This document shows positions 46,077 through 59,353 of a stretch of DNA of 64,000 nt, one piece after another (positions within the stretch are counted from its first letter, which is position 1; each line of letters opens with the position of its first letter). The notes below the pieces were generated by a model. That model saw nothing but the letters and a program-made list of their open reading frames with translations, was not told the origin of the DNA and made no database searches. The translations under genes and the position numbers were made by a program. Source of the DNA: Thiocapsa marina 5811 (GTDB taxonomy: Bacteria > Pseudomonadota > Gammaproteobacteria > Chromatiales > Chromatiaceae); assembly GCF_000223985.1 (NCBI RefSeq), contig NZ_AFWV01000018.1, positions 26,001 to 90,000 on the forward strand, written 5' to 3'.

Positions 46077-47795
46077 TCAGGTGCCGGAGGCGGCACGCCC
46101 GCGACGCGCTGCCAACCGGCGCCAGATCAGCCCGCCCGGGGCGACGTTCCCGGTCAAGACATAATCGAGCACGTTGAGATTGCGCAGTGTCCAGGCCAGA
46201 CTTCGGCTTGCATCGGCGCGTCCGCACAGCAACAAACGATCGCCCCGGCGCACCTGTACGTCCGGCGCGGGGAGCAGCTCGTGCTCCTCGGCATCCATCC
46301 GCAGCAGCACGATCAGCGGCAGGGTCCGATCGCGGTCGCGCGGATCGCGCGAGAGCTCTTCGACGGTGACGGGAGTGCCGCGCCGATCCATGGCGCACAA
46401 GGCCGGCGCCTGGTTCTCGTCGATCGCGATCTCCCAGACGTGCGGCGCATGCTCGTCGACCAGCGCGACGACTCGGCTGACCAGCTCGCAGGCCCAGTCG
46501 TCTCCGCGAACGCGCGCCAGCATCGTGAGCTGCGCCAGCAACGGCGTGCCCAGACGCACCCGGATGCGGTCGGCGATGATACTGCTCGGCATCATCACGA
46601 CCTGTGCCCCGACGCGCTCGAACAAGACCTTGTTGTGGCGTTGATTCTGTCGCGCCACGACGAACAGGGACCGGTTCAGCGCCAGCGCGGTCATGATGAT
46701 CGAGAGGTTGTCCGCGTCGCTGTCGGTGCCGGCCACCAGGCCGACGGCGTCGCCGATCCCGGCTTGTTCGAGCGTCACCGCCTCGGTGCCGCGCCCGTGC
46801 ACGACGCCTTCCTTCGGGATACCGGTCTTGTGCGGAAGCGCCTCGATCACGGTGATGTCCAGGCCCTGCTCGCTCAGGTGGCGGTACATCGCCTTGCCGA
46901 AACGCCCGAAACCGCAGAGCACCCAGCGCCCTTCTGCCGGCGGAAAGATAGGCGCATCGAGGGCTTGGTCCTCGTAGCCGGCCAGCCATTTGCTCAACAG
47001 GGCGAGACAGGGCGCCTGAATGGCAATCGCCATGTCGAGTGCGAAGGTATCGAAAGGGTCGTAGATATGATCGGTACCGAACGAGGCCATGTTGGCCTCG
47101 ACCTCGTGCGAGTCGGCCCGGCAGATCACGGTGATGTTCGGATGCAGGAGCTTCGCAGCGATCGCGATCTTGAGATTGGCCTCGTTGACGTTGGTCAGCG
47201 CCACGACCCCTTTGCACAGCCGATGTCGAAGACCTGCGGCCTCGAGGCTGGACGGCTGCCGGGCATCGGTGCACAAGGCGGGGACGTATTCGCGCAGGTT
47301 GTCGAGCCTGAGCAGGCTCACCCGTTCCGGATCGATATCGATCGCCACCACGCGCTGGTGTCGGTCCGTCAGACTGCGCACCAAGGCCGTGCCGGTTTGA
47401 CCATAACCGCAGACGAGATAGAAGGGCTCGCGCAGGCGCCGGACCTGCCGACGGAAGCGTGCCTCCGTGATGGCCCGCTGAAATGTCGTGTCCTGCAGCA
47501 GCGTGATCACGGTTCCGATCGCGTAGAGCCAGACCGCGACCGTGGCGAACACGCTGAAGGCGACCCAAATCCGCTGTGCGTCCGTGAAGGCATTCGGCAG
47601 CTCGCCGAAACCGATGGTGGTCGACATGTAGCTGACGAAGTAAAAGGCGTGGAAGAGGCTCATCGGGACCGGATTGCCGGCCGCGTCCTGCCCCGGAATC
47701 AGCGCCATCCCCGCCATTGCCACGGCATAGGTCCCGATCAAGACCAGCAGCGGTGCGCGCATCCGCCGCATGATGAGATAGACGACGTTGTCCAT
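46077..47795 (-). CDS. Potassium channel with two RCK/TrkA-N domains
   Basis: A 572-residue two-helix K+ channel: outer helix ~14-33, pore loop and selectivity filter YMSTTIGFGELP (~55-66), inner helix ~75-100 (WVAFSVFATVAVWLYAIGTVITLLQ). Two cytoplasmic NAD-binding RCK domains follow, starting FYLVCGYGQTGTALVRSL (~125) and RWVLCGFGRFGKAMYRHL (~300), with a TrkA-C region near the C-terminus. The filter is TIGFG where TVGYG is usual, a known but less common variant. The upstream flank is a composite repeat starting two bases from the ATG. Confidence 0.9.
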   Translation of the reverse strand: MDNVVYLIMRRMRAPLLVLIGTYAVAMAGMALIPGQDAAGNPVPMSLFHAFYFVSYMSTTIGFGELPNAFTDAQRIWVAFSVFATVAVWLYAIGTVITLLQDTTFQRAITEARFRRQVRRLREPFYLVCGYGQTGTALVRSLTDRHQRVVAIDIDPERVSLLRLDNLREYVPALCTDARQPSSLEAAGLRHRLCKGVVALTNVNEANLKIAIAAKLLHPNITVICRADSHEVEANMASFGTDHIYDPFDTFALDMAIAIQAPCLALLSKWLAGYEDQALDAPIFPPAEGRWVLCGFGRFGKAMYRHLSEQGLDITVIEALPHKTGIPKEGVVHGRGTEAVTLEQAGIGDAVGLVAGTDSDADNLSIIMTALALNRSLFVVARQNQRHNKVLFERVGAQVVMMPSSIIADRIRVRLGTPLLAQLTMLARVRGDDWACELVSRVVALVDEHAPHVWEIAIDENQAPALCAMDRRGTPVTVEELSRDPRDRDRTLPLIVLLRMDAEEHELLPAPDVQVRRGDRLLLCGRADASRSLAWTLRNLNVLDYVLTGNVAPGGLIWRRLAARRGRAASGT

Positions 47796-47796
47796 A

Positions 47797-47990
47797 ATTA
47801 AACCGCGCCCGGCGCGGTAGGCGATTTTTTTGGATGGGATCGGCCCCGGCAGACTTGACGACCGCTGGAGCCGGCGCGGTTTAAGATATTAAAAATATTG
47901 ACGTTTAGACCGCATCTCACCGAGATCGAGGACATCTCCAAAGCCAAACGCAAAATGAAAACGGCGCATCTCGCGCCGGACGCGGTTCAG
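47797..47990. repeat. Composite repeat A + AT-rich spacer + B
   Basis: Module A 47797-47885 (TTAAACCGCGCCCGGCGCGG to GCCGGCGCGGTTTAAG), spacer ATATTAAAAATATTGACG, module B 47904-47990 (TTTAGACCGCATCTCACCG to CCGGACGCGGTTCAG). The last TCA is the TGA stop of the DUF6394 gene and the left end lies two bases ahead of the channel gene's start. Confidence 0.9.
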
Positions 47991-48370
47991 CGACGCAGGG
48001 TGAAGGTCTCGATCACCAGCAGCACCACCGACACCACGTTGGCGATCATGGCCCCGCCGCTCAAGGAGACGATGCTGGCCATGATCGCGGGTGTCATTCC
48101 GGCCTCGGTCGCGTGAACCGCAATCGTCCAGATCATGGCCGCGCCGATCAGCTGCAGCATGGCCACCAGGCTGGTCGCCAACAGCAGGGCGCCCATGTGG
48201 GTGCGGTCGCCGAACTTCAGCACGGTCGCGACCAAGTTCACCAAGATGACGGCGAACAGCTCCCAGACATGGTGATGTTCCGGGTTGTCGATCTCGCCGA
48301 CGAAGAACCCGAAATTCAGGGTCAGGGCCAAGACGATGAAGAAGCCGAAGACGACCTTTTCGGGATTCAT
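47987..48370 (-). CDS. DUF6394-type small membrane protein
   Basis: A 127-residue inner-membrane protein with four hydrophobic helices: ~5-25 (VVFGFFIVLALTLNFGFFVG), ~35-55 (HHVWELFAVILVNLVATVLKFG), ~60-85 (MGALLLATSLVAMLQLIGAAM) and ~98-122. The HHHVWELFAVILVNLVAT segment is characteristic. It is often found beside RCK-type K+ channel genes, as here, so it may be a channel partner; this is inference. Stop codon in the repeat module. Confidence 0.78.
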   Translation of the reverse strand: MNPEKVVFGFFIVLALTLNFGFFVGEIDNPEHHHVWELFAVILVNLVATVLKFGDRTHMGALLLATSLVAMLQLIGAAMIWTIAVHATEAGMTPAIMASIVSLSGGAMIANVVSVVLLVIETFTLRR

Positions 48371-48454
48371 GCGGCGGGGCTCCTCGCGCTATATCTTGCG
48401 TTTATCCTCATCGCGGCGCGCGTCGAGGCGTGTCGCATGAACGGATGCACGCCG

Positions 48455-50068
48455 TTACGCCGCCGAGCATGCCGCTTCGGCGGCGCGCTGCGCGGCAAGC
48501 GCACGGTGCATGACGATGTTGAGCATCCGTACGGTCGCCCCGATTGCCGCGAAGACCTGATTGGCGTGGACGCCGCGGGTGCGCAGCTCGCCCTGGTCGG
48601 TGGCCCAGGTGATGCTGCACTCGGTGAGTGCATCGGTGCGCCCGCCCTTGGGGATGCGAACCTCGTAGTCGAGCAGTGTCGGCAATGTCAGACCACGCTT
48701 CTTCACGATCTTGGCGAGCGCGTTGTTGAAGGCATCGTAGCCGCCGTTGCCGCTGCCGGCGGCCGTGTGGATCTCCTCGGCGATACGGATCCGGATGCTC
48801 GCCGTCGACTCCAAGTCGAGGGTCGAGGAGACCGAGCACGCGAGCAGCTCGGCGTAGTTGTAGTCCTTGCTCTCGAGAACCTCGGCGATGATGAAGGGCA
48901 AGTCTTCGATCGTGATGGTCTTTTTCGAATCGCCGAGCTCGACGATCCGCCTGAGGACCTTGGCCTGATTCTCCTCGGAGAGCGTGATATCAAGACGCTC
49001 CAGATTCTTCGCGAGCGATGCCTTGCCGGCGAGCTTGCCCAGCGCGTATTTGCGTCGTCGCGCGAAACGCTCGGGCGAGAGGCGCGTGTGGTAGAGGCTG
49101 CCCTTGCGATCGCCGTCGGCATGGATCCCGGCGGTCTGCGTGAAGACATCGGCGCCGATAATGGGCGCATTGTCGGCGATGCGCTTGCCCGAGAAGTATT
49201 CGACCAGCTCGCTGATGCGAGCCAGATGGCTCTCGTCGATCCCGATCCTCAGGCCGAGCTGATCGCGCAGGTTGACGGCGACCTCGGCCAGGGAGGCATT
49301 GCCCGCGCGCTCGCCGAGACAATTGACGGTGCAGTGAACGGCCGCTGCGCCCGCCCGAGCGGCGGCGAGCACGTTGGCGGTCGCGAGACCGTAGTCGTTG
49401 TGCGGATGGAAATCGAGCTTAATGCCGGGAAAGTGCCCGAGCATGTCGGTAAAGGCGTCGAAAACACGCTCCGGCGTCATGACGCCGAGCGTGTCCGGGA
49501 GCATGAAGTGCCCGACGCCGCAATCGGCCAGGCGCTCGACCAGCCCGAACACGTACGACGGGTTGTCGCGGTAGCCGTTCGACCAATCTTCGAGATAGAG
49601 ATTGACGGCAAGGCCACGGTCATGGGCGATCGCAATCGTGTCTCGGACGTCGGCGGCGTGTTGATCGAGGGTCTTGCCGAGTTGGCCGCGACAGTGCTTC
49701 TCGCTGCCCTTGGCCAGCAGGTTGATCACGTGCCCGCCGGCATCGCGGATCCAGTCGACGCTGCGCCCGCCGTCGACGAAACCCAATACCTCCACCCGCC
49801 TCGCCAGATCACGCTCTTCGGCCCAGGCGATGATCTGAGCGACGGCATGGGCCTCGCCGGAGGACACGCGGGCCGACGCCACCTCGATACGATCCACCCG
49901 CACAAGCTCGAGCAATACCTTGGCGATATTGACCTTTTCATCGGGCGAGAAGGAGACGCCTTGAGTCTGCTCGCCGTCGCGCAGGGTCGTGTCCATGATG
50001 AAGACATCGCGACCGGGCACGCTCGCGGCCGGGACGTCGTCGTGCGGTGTGCGTGTCGTCGGGCTCAT
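48455..50068 (-). CDS. (R)-citramalate synthase / 2-isopropylmalate synthase-like protein
   Basis: A 537-residue aldol-type acyltransferase. The HMGL-like TIM barrel carries MDTTLRDGEQTQGVSFSPDEKVNIA (acceptor/metal site), DWSNGYRDNPSY, LPDTLGVMTPERV, FHPHNDYGLATANVLAAARAGA (metal His) and NCLGERAGNASL. A C-terminal LeuA-type regulatory domain (~390-530, EVLESKDYNYAELLACSVSSTLDLESTASIRIR) follows. It condenses acetyl-CoA with pyruvate (citramalate, toward isoleucine) or with 2-oxoisovalerate (leucine); the sequence alone does not decide. Its ATG overlaps the thrC stop (ATGA), which favours an isoleucine/threonine link. Confidence 0.82.
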   Translation of the reverse strand: MSPTTRTPHDDVPAASVPGRDVFIMDTTLRDGEQTQGVSFSPDEKVNIAKVLLELVRVDRIEVASARVSSGEAHAVAQIIAWAEERDLARRVEVLGFVDGGRSVDWIRDAGGHVINLLAKGSEKHCRGQLGKTLDQHAADVRDTIAIAHDRGLAVNLYLEDWSNGYRDNPSYVFGLVERLADCGVGHFMLPDTLGVMTPERVFDAFTDMLGHFPGIKLDFHPHNDYGLATANVLAAARAGAAAVHCTVNCLGERAGNASLAEVAVNLRDQLGLRIGIDESHLARISELVEYFSGKRIADNAPIIGADVFTQTAGIHADGDRKGSLYHTRLSPERFARRRKYALGKLAGKASLAKNLERLDITLSEENQAKVLRRIVELGDSKKTITIEDLPFIIAEVLESKDYNYAELLACSVSSTLDLESTASIRIRIAEEIHTAAGSGNGGYDAFNNALAKIVKKRGLTLPTLLDYEVRIPKGGRTDALTECSITWATDQGELRTRGVHANQVFAAIGATVRMLNIVMHRALAAQRAAEAACSAA

Positions 50069-51450
50069 CGGGTGTCCCTCAAGGTTTCCCGAATATGTGC
50101 CTTGAGGGTGTCGGCGCCCGCATCGAGCTCGAGGCAGCGCGTCGGCAGATCCATCAGCCCCTGCAGCACGGGCGGCAGCGGGGCATCGCAGCCGATGGCC
50201 AAACGGATCGCCTCGTTGAATTTGGCGGGATGAGCCGTCGCGAGACAGATGGCGTCGCCGGAGCCCGCCGCCTTGACCCCGACGGCGGTGTGCGGACATA
50301 GGATGTAACCGCTGGCGGCGTAGGTCTGCCGAATCTGCTCGAGCGTCTCGGCGTCGCTCACCGCGACGGCATCGAAATCGGCCCGGGCGCGCTCGTGATG
50401 CGCTGTCTCCACTTCGAGCCGGCCGGTTGTCTGCAGCGTCTCGAGAAGAGCGCGGACCCTTCCGGCGTCCTCGTCGTGAAGAAAGTAGAGGTAGCGCTCG
50501 AAATTCGACGCGATCTGGATGTCCATGGCGGGACTGAGGGTCTGAAACACCTCGCCGACCGCGTAGACGCCCGTGTCGACGAACCGCGTCAGGATGTCGT
50601 TGCGATTGGTCGCGATGATCAAACGATCGATCGGCACGCCCATTCGCTTGGCGAGATACCCCGCGAAGACATCGCCGAAGTTGCCGGTCGGCACCGCAAA
50701 GCTCACCCGATGCTCCGGATCGCCGCCGCTGCAGCGCGCCCAAGCGAAGACGTAATAAACCATCTGGGCGAGGATCCGTGCCCAGTTGATCGAGTTGACC
50801 GCGCCCAGGCTGAATTCGGACTTGAACGGCAGGTCGTTGAAGAGCTCTTTGACGATGCGCTGGGCATCGTCGAAGCTACCCCTCACGGCGATATTGTGAA
50901 CGTTGGCGTCCAGCACGCTCGTCATCTGACGTTCCTGGATCGGCGAGATGCGGCCCTTCGGATGAAGCATGAAGATGCTGATCCGCGCCTTGCCGCGGAC
51001 GCCGTAGATGGCCGCGGAGCCGGTATCGCCGGAGGTGGCGCCGCAGATGTTGAGCTCCCCGCCATCGCGCGCCAGGAGATACTCGAAGAGATTTCCGAGG
51101 AATTGAAGCGCAACATCCTTGAACGCCGCGGTCGGTCCGTGGAAAAGCTCGAGGATCCGTCGATCGCCGACACCGACGATCGGCGTCACTTCGGGGTGCG
51201 TGAAGGTCGCATAAGAGTCATCGATCAGCGTGCGCAGCTCGTCCCGCGGGATGTCGCCCCCGACGAAGGGGGCCATGACCTCGAGGGCCAAATCCTCAAA
51301 GCGCAGACCGGACCAGTCACGCAGGGTCGCCGCGTCCACCCGCGGTAACTGCGTCGGAACCAAGAGCCCGCCGTCGCTCGCCAGACCCATCAAGACGGCC
51401 TCGGCAAAGCCGACCGGTGCAATCCCGCCGCGCGTGCTTGAATACTGCAT
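50065..51450 (-). CDS. thrC: Threonine synthase
   Basis: A 461-residue PLP enzyme converting O-phosphohomoserine to threonine. Family marks: MQYSSTRGGIAPVGFAEAVLMGLASDGGLLVP, ELFHGPTAAFKDVALQFLGNLFEYLL with the PLP lysine in FKD, ICGATSGDTGSAAIYGVRGK, and GNFGDVFAGYLAKRMGVPIDRLIIATN. This is the longer, fungal/E. coli-type ThrC. Translationally coupled to the downstream citramalate-type synthase by a four-base overlap. Confidence 0.94.
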   Translation of the reverse strand: MQYSSTRGGIAPVGFAEAVLMGLASDGGLLVPTQLPRVDAATLRDWSGLRFEDLALEVMAPFVGGDIPRDELRTLIDDSYATFTHPEVTPIVGVGDRRILELFHGPTAAFKDVALQFLGNLFEYLLARDGGELNICGATSGDTGSAAIYGVRGKARISIFMLHPKGRISPIQERQMTSVLDANVHNIAVRGSFDDAQRIVKELFNDLPFKSEFSLGAVNSINWARILAQMVYYVFAWARCSGGDPEHRVSFAVPTGNFGDVFAGYLAKRMGVPIDRLIIATNRNDILTRFVDTGVYAVGEVFQTLSPAMDIQIASNFERYLYFLHDEDAGRVRALLETLQTTGRLEVETAHHERARADFDAVAVSDAETLEQIRQTYAASGYILCPHTAVGVKAAGSGDAICLATAHPAKFNEAIRLAIGCDAPLPPVLQGLMDLPTRCLELDAGADTLKAHIRETLRDTR

Positions 51451-51962
51451 ATCGATCGAACCCGCCGCTCAGTGTTGTGACATGATCGCGATGCAGGGTA
51501 AGAAACACCGCGACCGTTGGCAACCGAGATTCCGCCGAGACTCGGCCCGCGCTCGGGAATGTGCGACGGGATGTTGCCGACGATCGTGCTTTACCGATAC
51601 ATTCTCGGCACCGGAGGGCCGTAGCGTCGTTGACAGCATGACGTGGCGCACCAGACAATGCCGGCGCCTAGCCCGGAGATGTCGGGCGAGGCATGAAAGG
51701 AAAAAAGGAAAAATTGCCGGACCACGCCAACGCGCAAGACCGGCTTCGCAACTCGATATGAGAGCACGGGTTCGGGTTGCGCGACCGACTGCTCGCTTGG
51801 CCTGTCTGCTAGGCTGGATGCGCGCTGCGAGCAGTCGACAACAACAAGATCGACCGAGGGGGCACAGTTTACGGCCGACGAGCCAGCCGCATGAAGGGTT
51901 CCGTCATCGCCCCGTCACCCCGACCCCGAACACTCATCCGACACTACGGAGTGACACAACCC
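51451..51962. other. 512-bp intergenic region between thrC and the DUF4212 gene
   Basis: Divergent gap. No domain-bearing frame, no module of the repeat families and no obvious hairpin of note. The right part (51720-51960) is presumably the promoter/leader of the symporter operon. Confidence 0.45.
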
Positions 51963-52535
51963 ATGACTCCTGGCAAACGAGCGGAATACTGGAGCGCAAA
52001 TCTGCGTCTCCTGGCGATTCTGCTGACGATCTGGTTCATTGTTTCCTTCGGCTTCGGCATTCTGTTGGTCGAACCGTTGAACACCATCATGCTTGGCGGC
52101 TATCCGCTCGGTTTCTGGTTCGCTCAACAGGGATCCATCTACATCTTCGTTGCGCTGATCTTCATCTATGCCGTCTCGATGAATACGCTCGACAATAAAT
52201 TCGATGTCGGCGAGGATTCGACGAGCAGCACGCCCTATCAATCCGGCAGCGATGACATGCAGTCCTTGCATTCACCCGCGCAACCGAGCAAGCACGCACA
52301 GTATTGGAGCGAGAATCTGCGTCTCCTCGCCATCCTGCTGACGATCTGGTTTGTGGTGTCCTTCGGCTTCGGCATCCTCCTGGTCGAGCCTTTGAATGCC
52401 ATCATGCTCGGCGGCTATCCGCTCGGTTTCTGGTTTGCACAACAGGGATCCATCTACATCTTTGTCGTCTTGATCTTCGTGTATGCGACAGCGATGAACC
52501 GTCTGGACAAAAAATACGACTTCGGCGAGGAATAA
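51963..52535 (+). CDS. Tandem fusion of two DUF4212 symporter small subunits
   Basis: A 190-residue membrane protein that contains the same ~80-residue DUF4212 unit twice. Each has YW(S)xNLRLLAILLTIWF, VSFGFGILLVEPLN, IMLGGYPLGFWFAQQGSIYIFV and a short charged end (NTLDNKFDVGEDS, NRLDKKYDFGEE), giving two helices per unit, four in total. A ~25-residue Ser/Gln-rich linker joins them. DUF4212 proteins are the small partner of VC_2705-type sodium:solute symporters and are normally single-unit (~85 residues). The partner symporter starts 13 bp downstream. The start at MTPGKRAEYW matches unit two (PSKHAQYW). Confidence 0.9.
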   Translation: MTPGKRAEYWSANLRLLAILLTIWFIVSFGFGILLVEPLNTIMLGGYPLGFWFAQQGSIYIFVALIFIYAVSMNTLDNKFDVGEDSTSSTPYQSGSDDMQSLHSPAQPSKHAQYWSENLRLLAILLTIWFVVSFGFGILLVEPLNAIMLGGYPLGFWFAQQGSIYIFVVLIFVYATAMNRLDKKYDFGEE

Positions 52536-52548
52536 GGGGCGCAACACC

Positions 52549-54354
<1,806 letters not shown>

Positions 54355-54451
54355 GCGCGACGCGGACCGGCAGGCACCCGAAGCAAGTGCCTTGCCGGCG
54401 CGCGAGCGAGTGACCGAAGGACGGATCCGCAAGGTCACTCGCTCGAGGTTC

Positions 54452-54477
54452 AAGCCCCGCTTCGGCGGGGCTTTTTA
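54452..54477 (+). terminator. Rho-independent terminator after the symporter
   Basis: AAGCCCCGC-TTCG-GCGGGGCTTTTTATT: a perfect 9-bp GC stem, UUCG-type tetraloop and T-run. A longer GCGAGTGACC/GGTCACTCGC palindrome lies just ahead (54405-54444) and may help. Ends the DUF4212-symporter transcript. Confidence 0.93.
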
Positions 54478-54544
54478 TTGCTGCAGCGCCGGTCCAGTCC
54501 GGCCGCGTCGGCCACCCAACTAGCCAGACCACGAGCGTCGCGCG

Positions 54545-56410
54545 ATGAACATCGAGCTGATCGAGATCCGAGACTTCCTGGCCACGCACCCGCCCTTCGA
54601 TCAACTCCCGCAGGAGACGCTCGAGCGTCTTCCCCAGCGCCTGTCTGTCCGGTATTTCCGCCGAGGCACGCCGTTTCCGCCGGAAAACGCCGATCCGTCC
54701 TCCGTCTATCTCCTGCGCCGCGGCGCGGTAGAGCTCCGTGACGCCAACGGCGAGCTGGTCGGCAAGCTGGCCGAAGGCGATCTGTGCGATATGCCCTGTC
54801 GGCCCACGCCGGAAGGCGGTCGATTCTTCGGCAACACCTCGGAGGATACGCTCGTCTACGCCCTGCCCTGCACCGAGCTGGCGGACCTGCGCGAGCGTCA
54901 TGCCGAGTTCGCCGAGCATTTCGACCAATCCATCTCCAGTCGCCTGCGTAAAGCACTCGACATCATGGTGGACGCTCCAGCCGCCGGCACCGGACTGATG
55001 ACGGTGCAGATCGGCAACATGATCAACCGCACGCCGATCGTCGCGAGCCCGGAGACGAGCATCCGCGAGGCCGCACGGGTGATGTCCGAGCACCGCGTCT
55101 CCTCGCTCTTGATCATGGAAGGCGATCGGCTCGCCGGCATGATTACGGATCGCGACCTGCGCAGCCGCTGCGTCGCCGTCGGCCTGTCGACCGAGCGACC
55201 GGTCCGCGAGATCATGACCGAGAAACTACAGACCGCGCAGGTCGATACACTGGGTTTCCAGGCCCTGATCACCATGACGCGTCTCAACGTGCATCATTTG
55301 CCGGTCTTGGACGGGGAGCGGGTCGCCGGCCTGATCTCGACAACCGACCTCACCCGTTTTCAGAGCGCGAACGCGGTCTATCTCGTCGGCGATATCCACC
55401 GCGCGACATCGATCGAGACGCTGGTGCAGATCAGCGCCAAGATCCCCGAGCTTCAGGTCCACCTCGTCAACGGAGGTGCAACCGCAAACCACGTCGGGCA
55501 GGCCATCAGCGCCGTCACCGACGCCATCACACAGCGTCTGATCACGCTGGCCGAGGCGGATCTCGGCAGCGCGCCCGTCCCTTACGCCTGGATCGTCGGG
55601 GGCTCGCAGGCGCGTCGGGAGCAGTCCTCGCACTCCGACCAAGACAACGCGCTCTTGATCGCGGATCACACAAAACCGGACGACGATGCCTACTTCGCCG
55701 CACTCGCCAAGATCGTCAACGACGGTCTGGACGCCTGCGGCTTCGTGTACTGCCCGGGCGACGTCATGGCGTCGAACCCGAAATGGCGCCAGCCGTTGAA
55801 GATCTGGCACAAATACTTCACCAACTGGATCCTGAAGCCCGAACCGATGTCCTTGATGCTCGCAAACGTCTTTTTCGACCTGCGGGCTGTCTATGACCCG
55901 GCCAATCTTTTCGGCGAGCTTCAGGAGCGCGTTCTCGAACGCTCCAAGGCCAACCGCATCTTTATCGCCTACATGGTCGCGAACGCGCTCAAGTATCGAC
56001 CGCCGCTGGGATTCTTCCGGAATATCGTGTTGATTCAGGGTGGCGACCACGACCACACCTTCGATATTAAACACAAGGGCATCGTGCCGATCGTCGACCT
56101 GGCGCGGATCTACGCGCTCTCGGGCGGACTCCCCGAGACCAACACGATCGAGCGCCTGAGCGCCGCGGCACAATACGGGACCTTGAGCAAGGACGGGGCC
56201 GCGAACCTGACCGACGCCATCGAGCTGGTCGGAACGCTGCGGATGCGTCATCAGGCCGATCAGCTCGCGCACGGGAAAAAAGCCGATAATTTCCTGTCGC
56301 CGGACGAGCTCTCTCCGCTCGAGCGCGGACATCTGAAGGACGCCTTTCTCCTCATCAACACCATGCAGGAGTCCCTCGGGCAGCGCTATCAAGCGGGCCG
56401 CTTCGCGTAG
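54545..56410 (+). CDS. cNMP-binding/CBS/DUF294 nucleotidyltransferase-like protein
   Basis: A 621-residue soluble protein. Domain order: cyclic-nucleotide-binding fold (~10-135, FRRGTPFPPENADPSSVYLLRRGAVEL), two CBS domains (~150-275, TPIVASPETSIREAARVMSEHRVSSLLIMEGDRLAGMITDRDLR), DUF294 nucleotidyltransferase (~300-440) with GGSQARREQSSHSDQDNALLI, whose S/D-x-D pair resembles GlnD/GlnE-type transferases, and DUF294_C (~470-615). The family probably modifies a protein in response to a nucleotide; it regularly accompanies acetate symporter and acs genes and may regulate them. Eight bases separate it from the next gene. Confidence 0.88.
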   Translation: MNIELIEIRDFLATHPPFDQLPQETLERLPQRLSVRYFRRGTPFPPENADPSSVYLLRRGAVELRDANGELVGKLAEGDLCDMPCRPTPEGGRFFGNTSEDTLVYALPCTELADLRERHAEFAEHFDQSISSRLRKALDIMVDAPAAGTGLMTVQIGNMINRTPIVASPETSIREAARVMSEHRVSSLLIMEGDRLAGMITDRDLRSRCVAVGLSTERPVREIMTEKLQTAQVDTLGFQALITMTRLNVHHLPVLDGERVAGLISTTDLTRFQSANAVYLVGDIHRATSIETLVQISAKIPELQVHLVNGGATANHVGQAISAVTDAITQRLITLAEADLGSAPVPYAWIVGGSQARREQSSHSDQDNALLIADHTKPDDDAYFAALAKIVNDGLDACGFVYCPGDVMASNPKWRQPLKIWHKYFTNWILKPEPMSLMLANVFFDLRAVYDPANLFGELQERVLERSKANRIFIAYMVANALKYRPPLGFFRNIVLIQGGDHDHTFDIKHKGIVPIVDLARIYALSGGLPETNTIERLSAAAQYGTLSKDGAANLTDAIELVGTLRMRHQADQLAHGKKADNFLSPDELSPLERGHLKDAFLLINTMQESLGQRYQAGRFA

Positions 56411-56418
56411 CGCCGGCC

Positions 56419-57096
56419 ATGTCGCGACTGCTCGATTGGCGCCGCCGCTGGCGACTACGCCGGACCCCGCAGGGGCCCTTGCGCTCCTATCTGGAACACC
56501 CGTTTCCGCTCGCCAAAACGGACTATCGGGAGGTTGATTATCTCGCTATCGATCTCGAAACAACCGGCCTGGACATCGCCAATGACCTGATCCTGAGCGT
56601 CGGCTACGTCGCCGTCAAAGGCATCTGCATCGATCTGTCGAGCGCCCGCCATCGGGTCGTGCGGATCGATCGATCCATCCCGGAGGCGACGGCGATCATC
56701 CATCAGATCACGGATGACGAGGCGGCCCAAGGCAGCGAGCTTGCCGATGTCCTAGAGGAGCTTCTCGAGGCGCTGGCGGGGAAAGTCATGATTGCCCATC
56801 ACGCACGCATCGAGCGCGGCTTCCTCGCCAACGCCTGCAAACGACTCTGGAAGCAGGGGCTGTTGATGCCGGTCGTCGATACCCAGACGTTGGCTTATCG
56901 AACCTTCGAGCGCCGCCAGACCCCCTTCAAGGCGTCCGATCTGCGCCTGCATGCGCTCGGGGATCGTTACAATCTGCCCCGCTACAGCGCACACAACGCG
57001 CTGAGCGATGCCCTGGCCTCGGCCGAGCTGTTCCTCGCCCAGGCCGCCTACCGAGACGACGGCAACGGACTGCCGCTGCGCGATTTCCTGTGTTGA
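56419..57096 (+). CDS. DnaQ-like 3'-5' exonuclease (DEDDh)
   Basis: A 225-residue exonuclease-fold protein. Exo[25 protein letters not shown] (D and E), ExoII in [14 protein letters not shown], Exo[17 protein letters not shown] (H and D) are all present, so the active site looks intact. The N-terminal ~35 residues are basic ([18 protein letters not shown]). Follows the DUF294 gene by eight bases; this pair is commonly joined in the acetate-uptake locus, with no clear reason known. Confidence 0.88.
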   Translation: MSRLLDWRRRWRLRRTPQGPLRSYLEHPFPLAKTDYREVDYLAIDLETTGLDIANDLILSVGYVAVKGICIDLSSARHRVVRIDRSIPEATAIIHQITDDEAAQGSELADVLEELLEALAGKVMIAHHARIERGFLANACKRLWKQGLLMPVVDTQTLAYRTFERRQTPFKASDLRLHALGDRYNLPRYSAHNALSDALASAELFLAQAAYRDDGNGLPLRDFLC

Positions 57097-57247
57097 GACT
57101 CGACGCGCCCCGCGCAGGCATCGGCATATCCCGGCTGGCTGCGCCCTATTGGAGCGTTTACTATTAGGCGTTCGCTCGCGCCGGCACCAGGGACAGCCTG
57201 CAATACGCCGGCACAGATCACTCCACCACCTCGAGGAGACAACAACC

Positions 57248-59194
<1,947 letters not shown>

Positions 59195-59247
59195 TGCGAA
59201 GGGGTCGGTCGTGTGCCGGTCACGGCACGCGCGACCGGCCAAACGAC

Positions 59248-59270
59248 GCGGTCCGCCGACGGCGGACCGC
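59248..59270 (+). terminator. Strong hairpin after acs
   Basis: GCGGTCCGCC and GGCGGACCGC form a perfect 10-bp stem with a 3-base loop 54 bp after the acs stop. No T-run follows, so it may be a weak or factor-dependent terminator or an RNA-stability element. Confidence 0.5.
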
Positions 59271-59353
59271 AAGGTATTCGCGATCCTCGCGCTCGTTGAA
59301 CACGAGCATGAGCACCGCGTTTGCCGCGCCCCGAACGCGAAGTCATCATCCCT

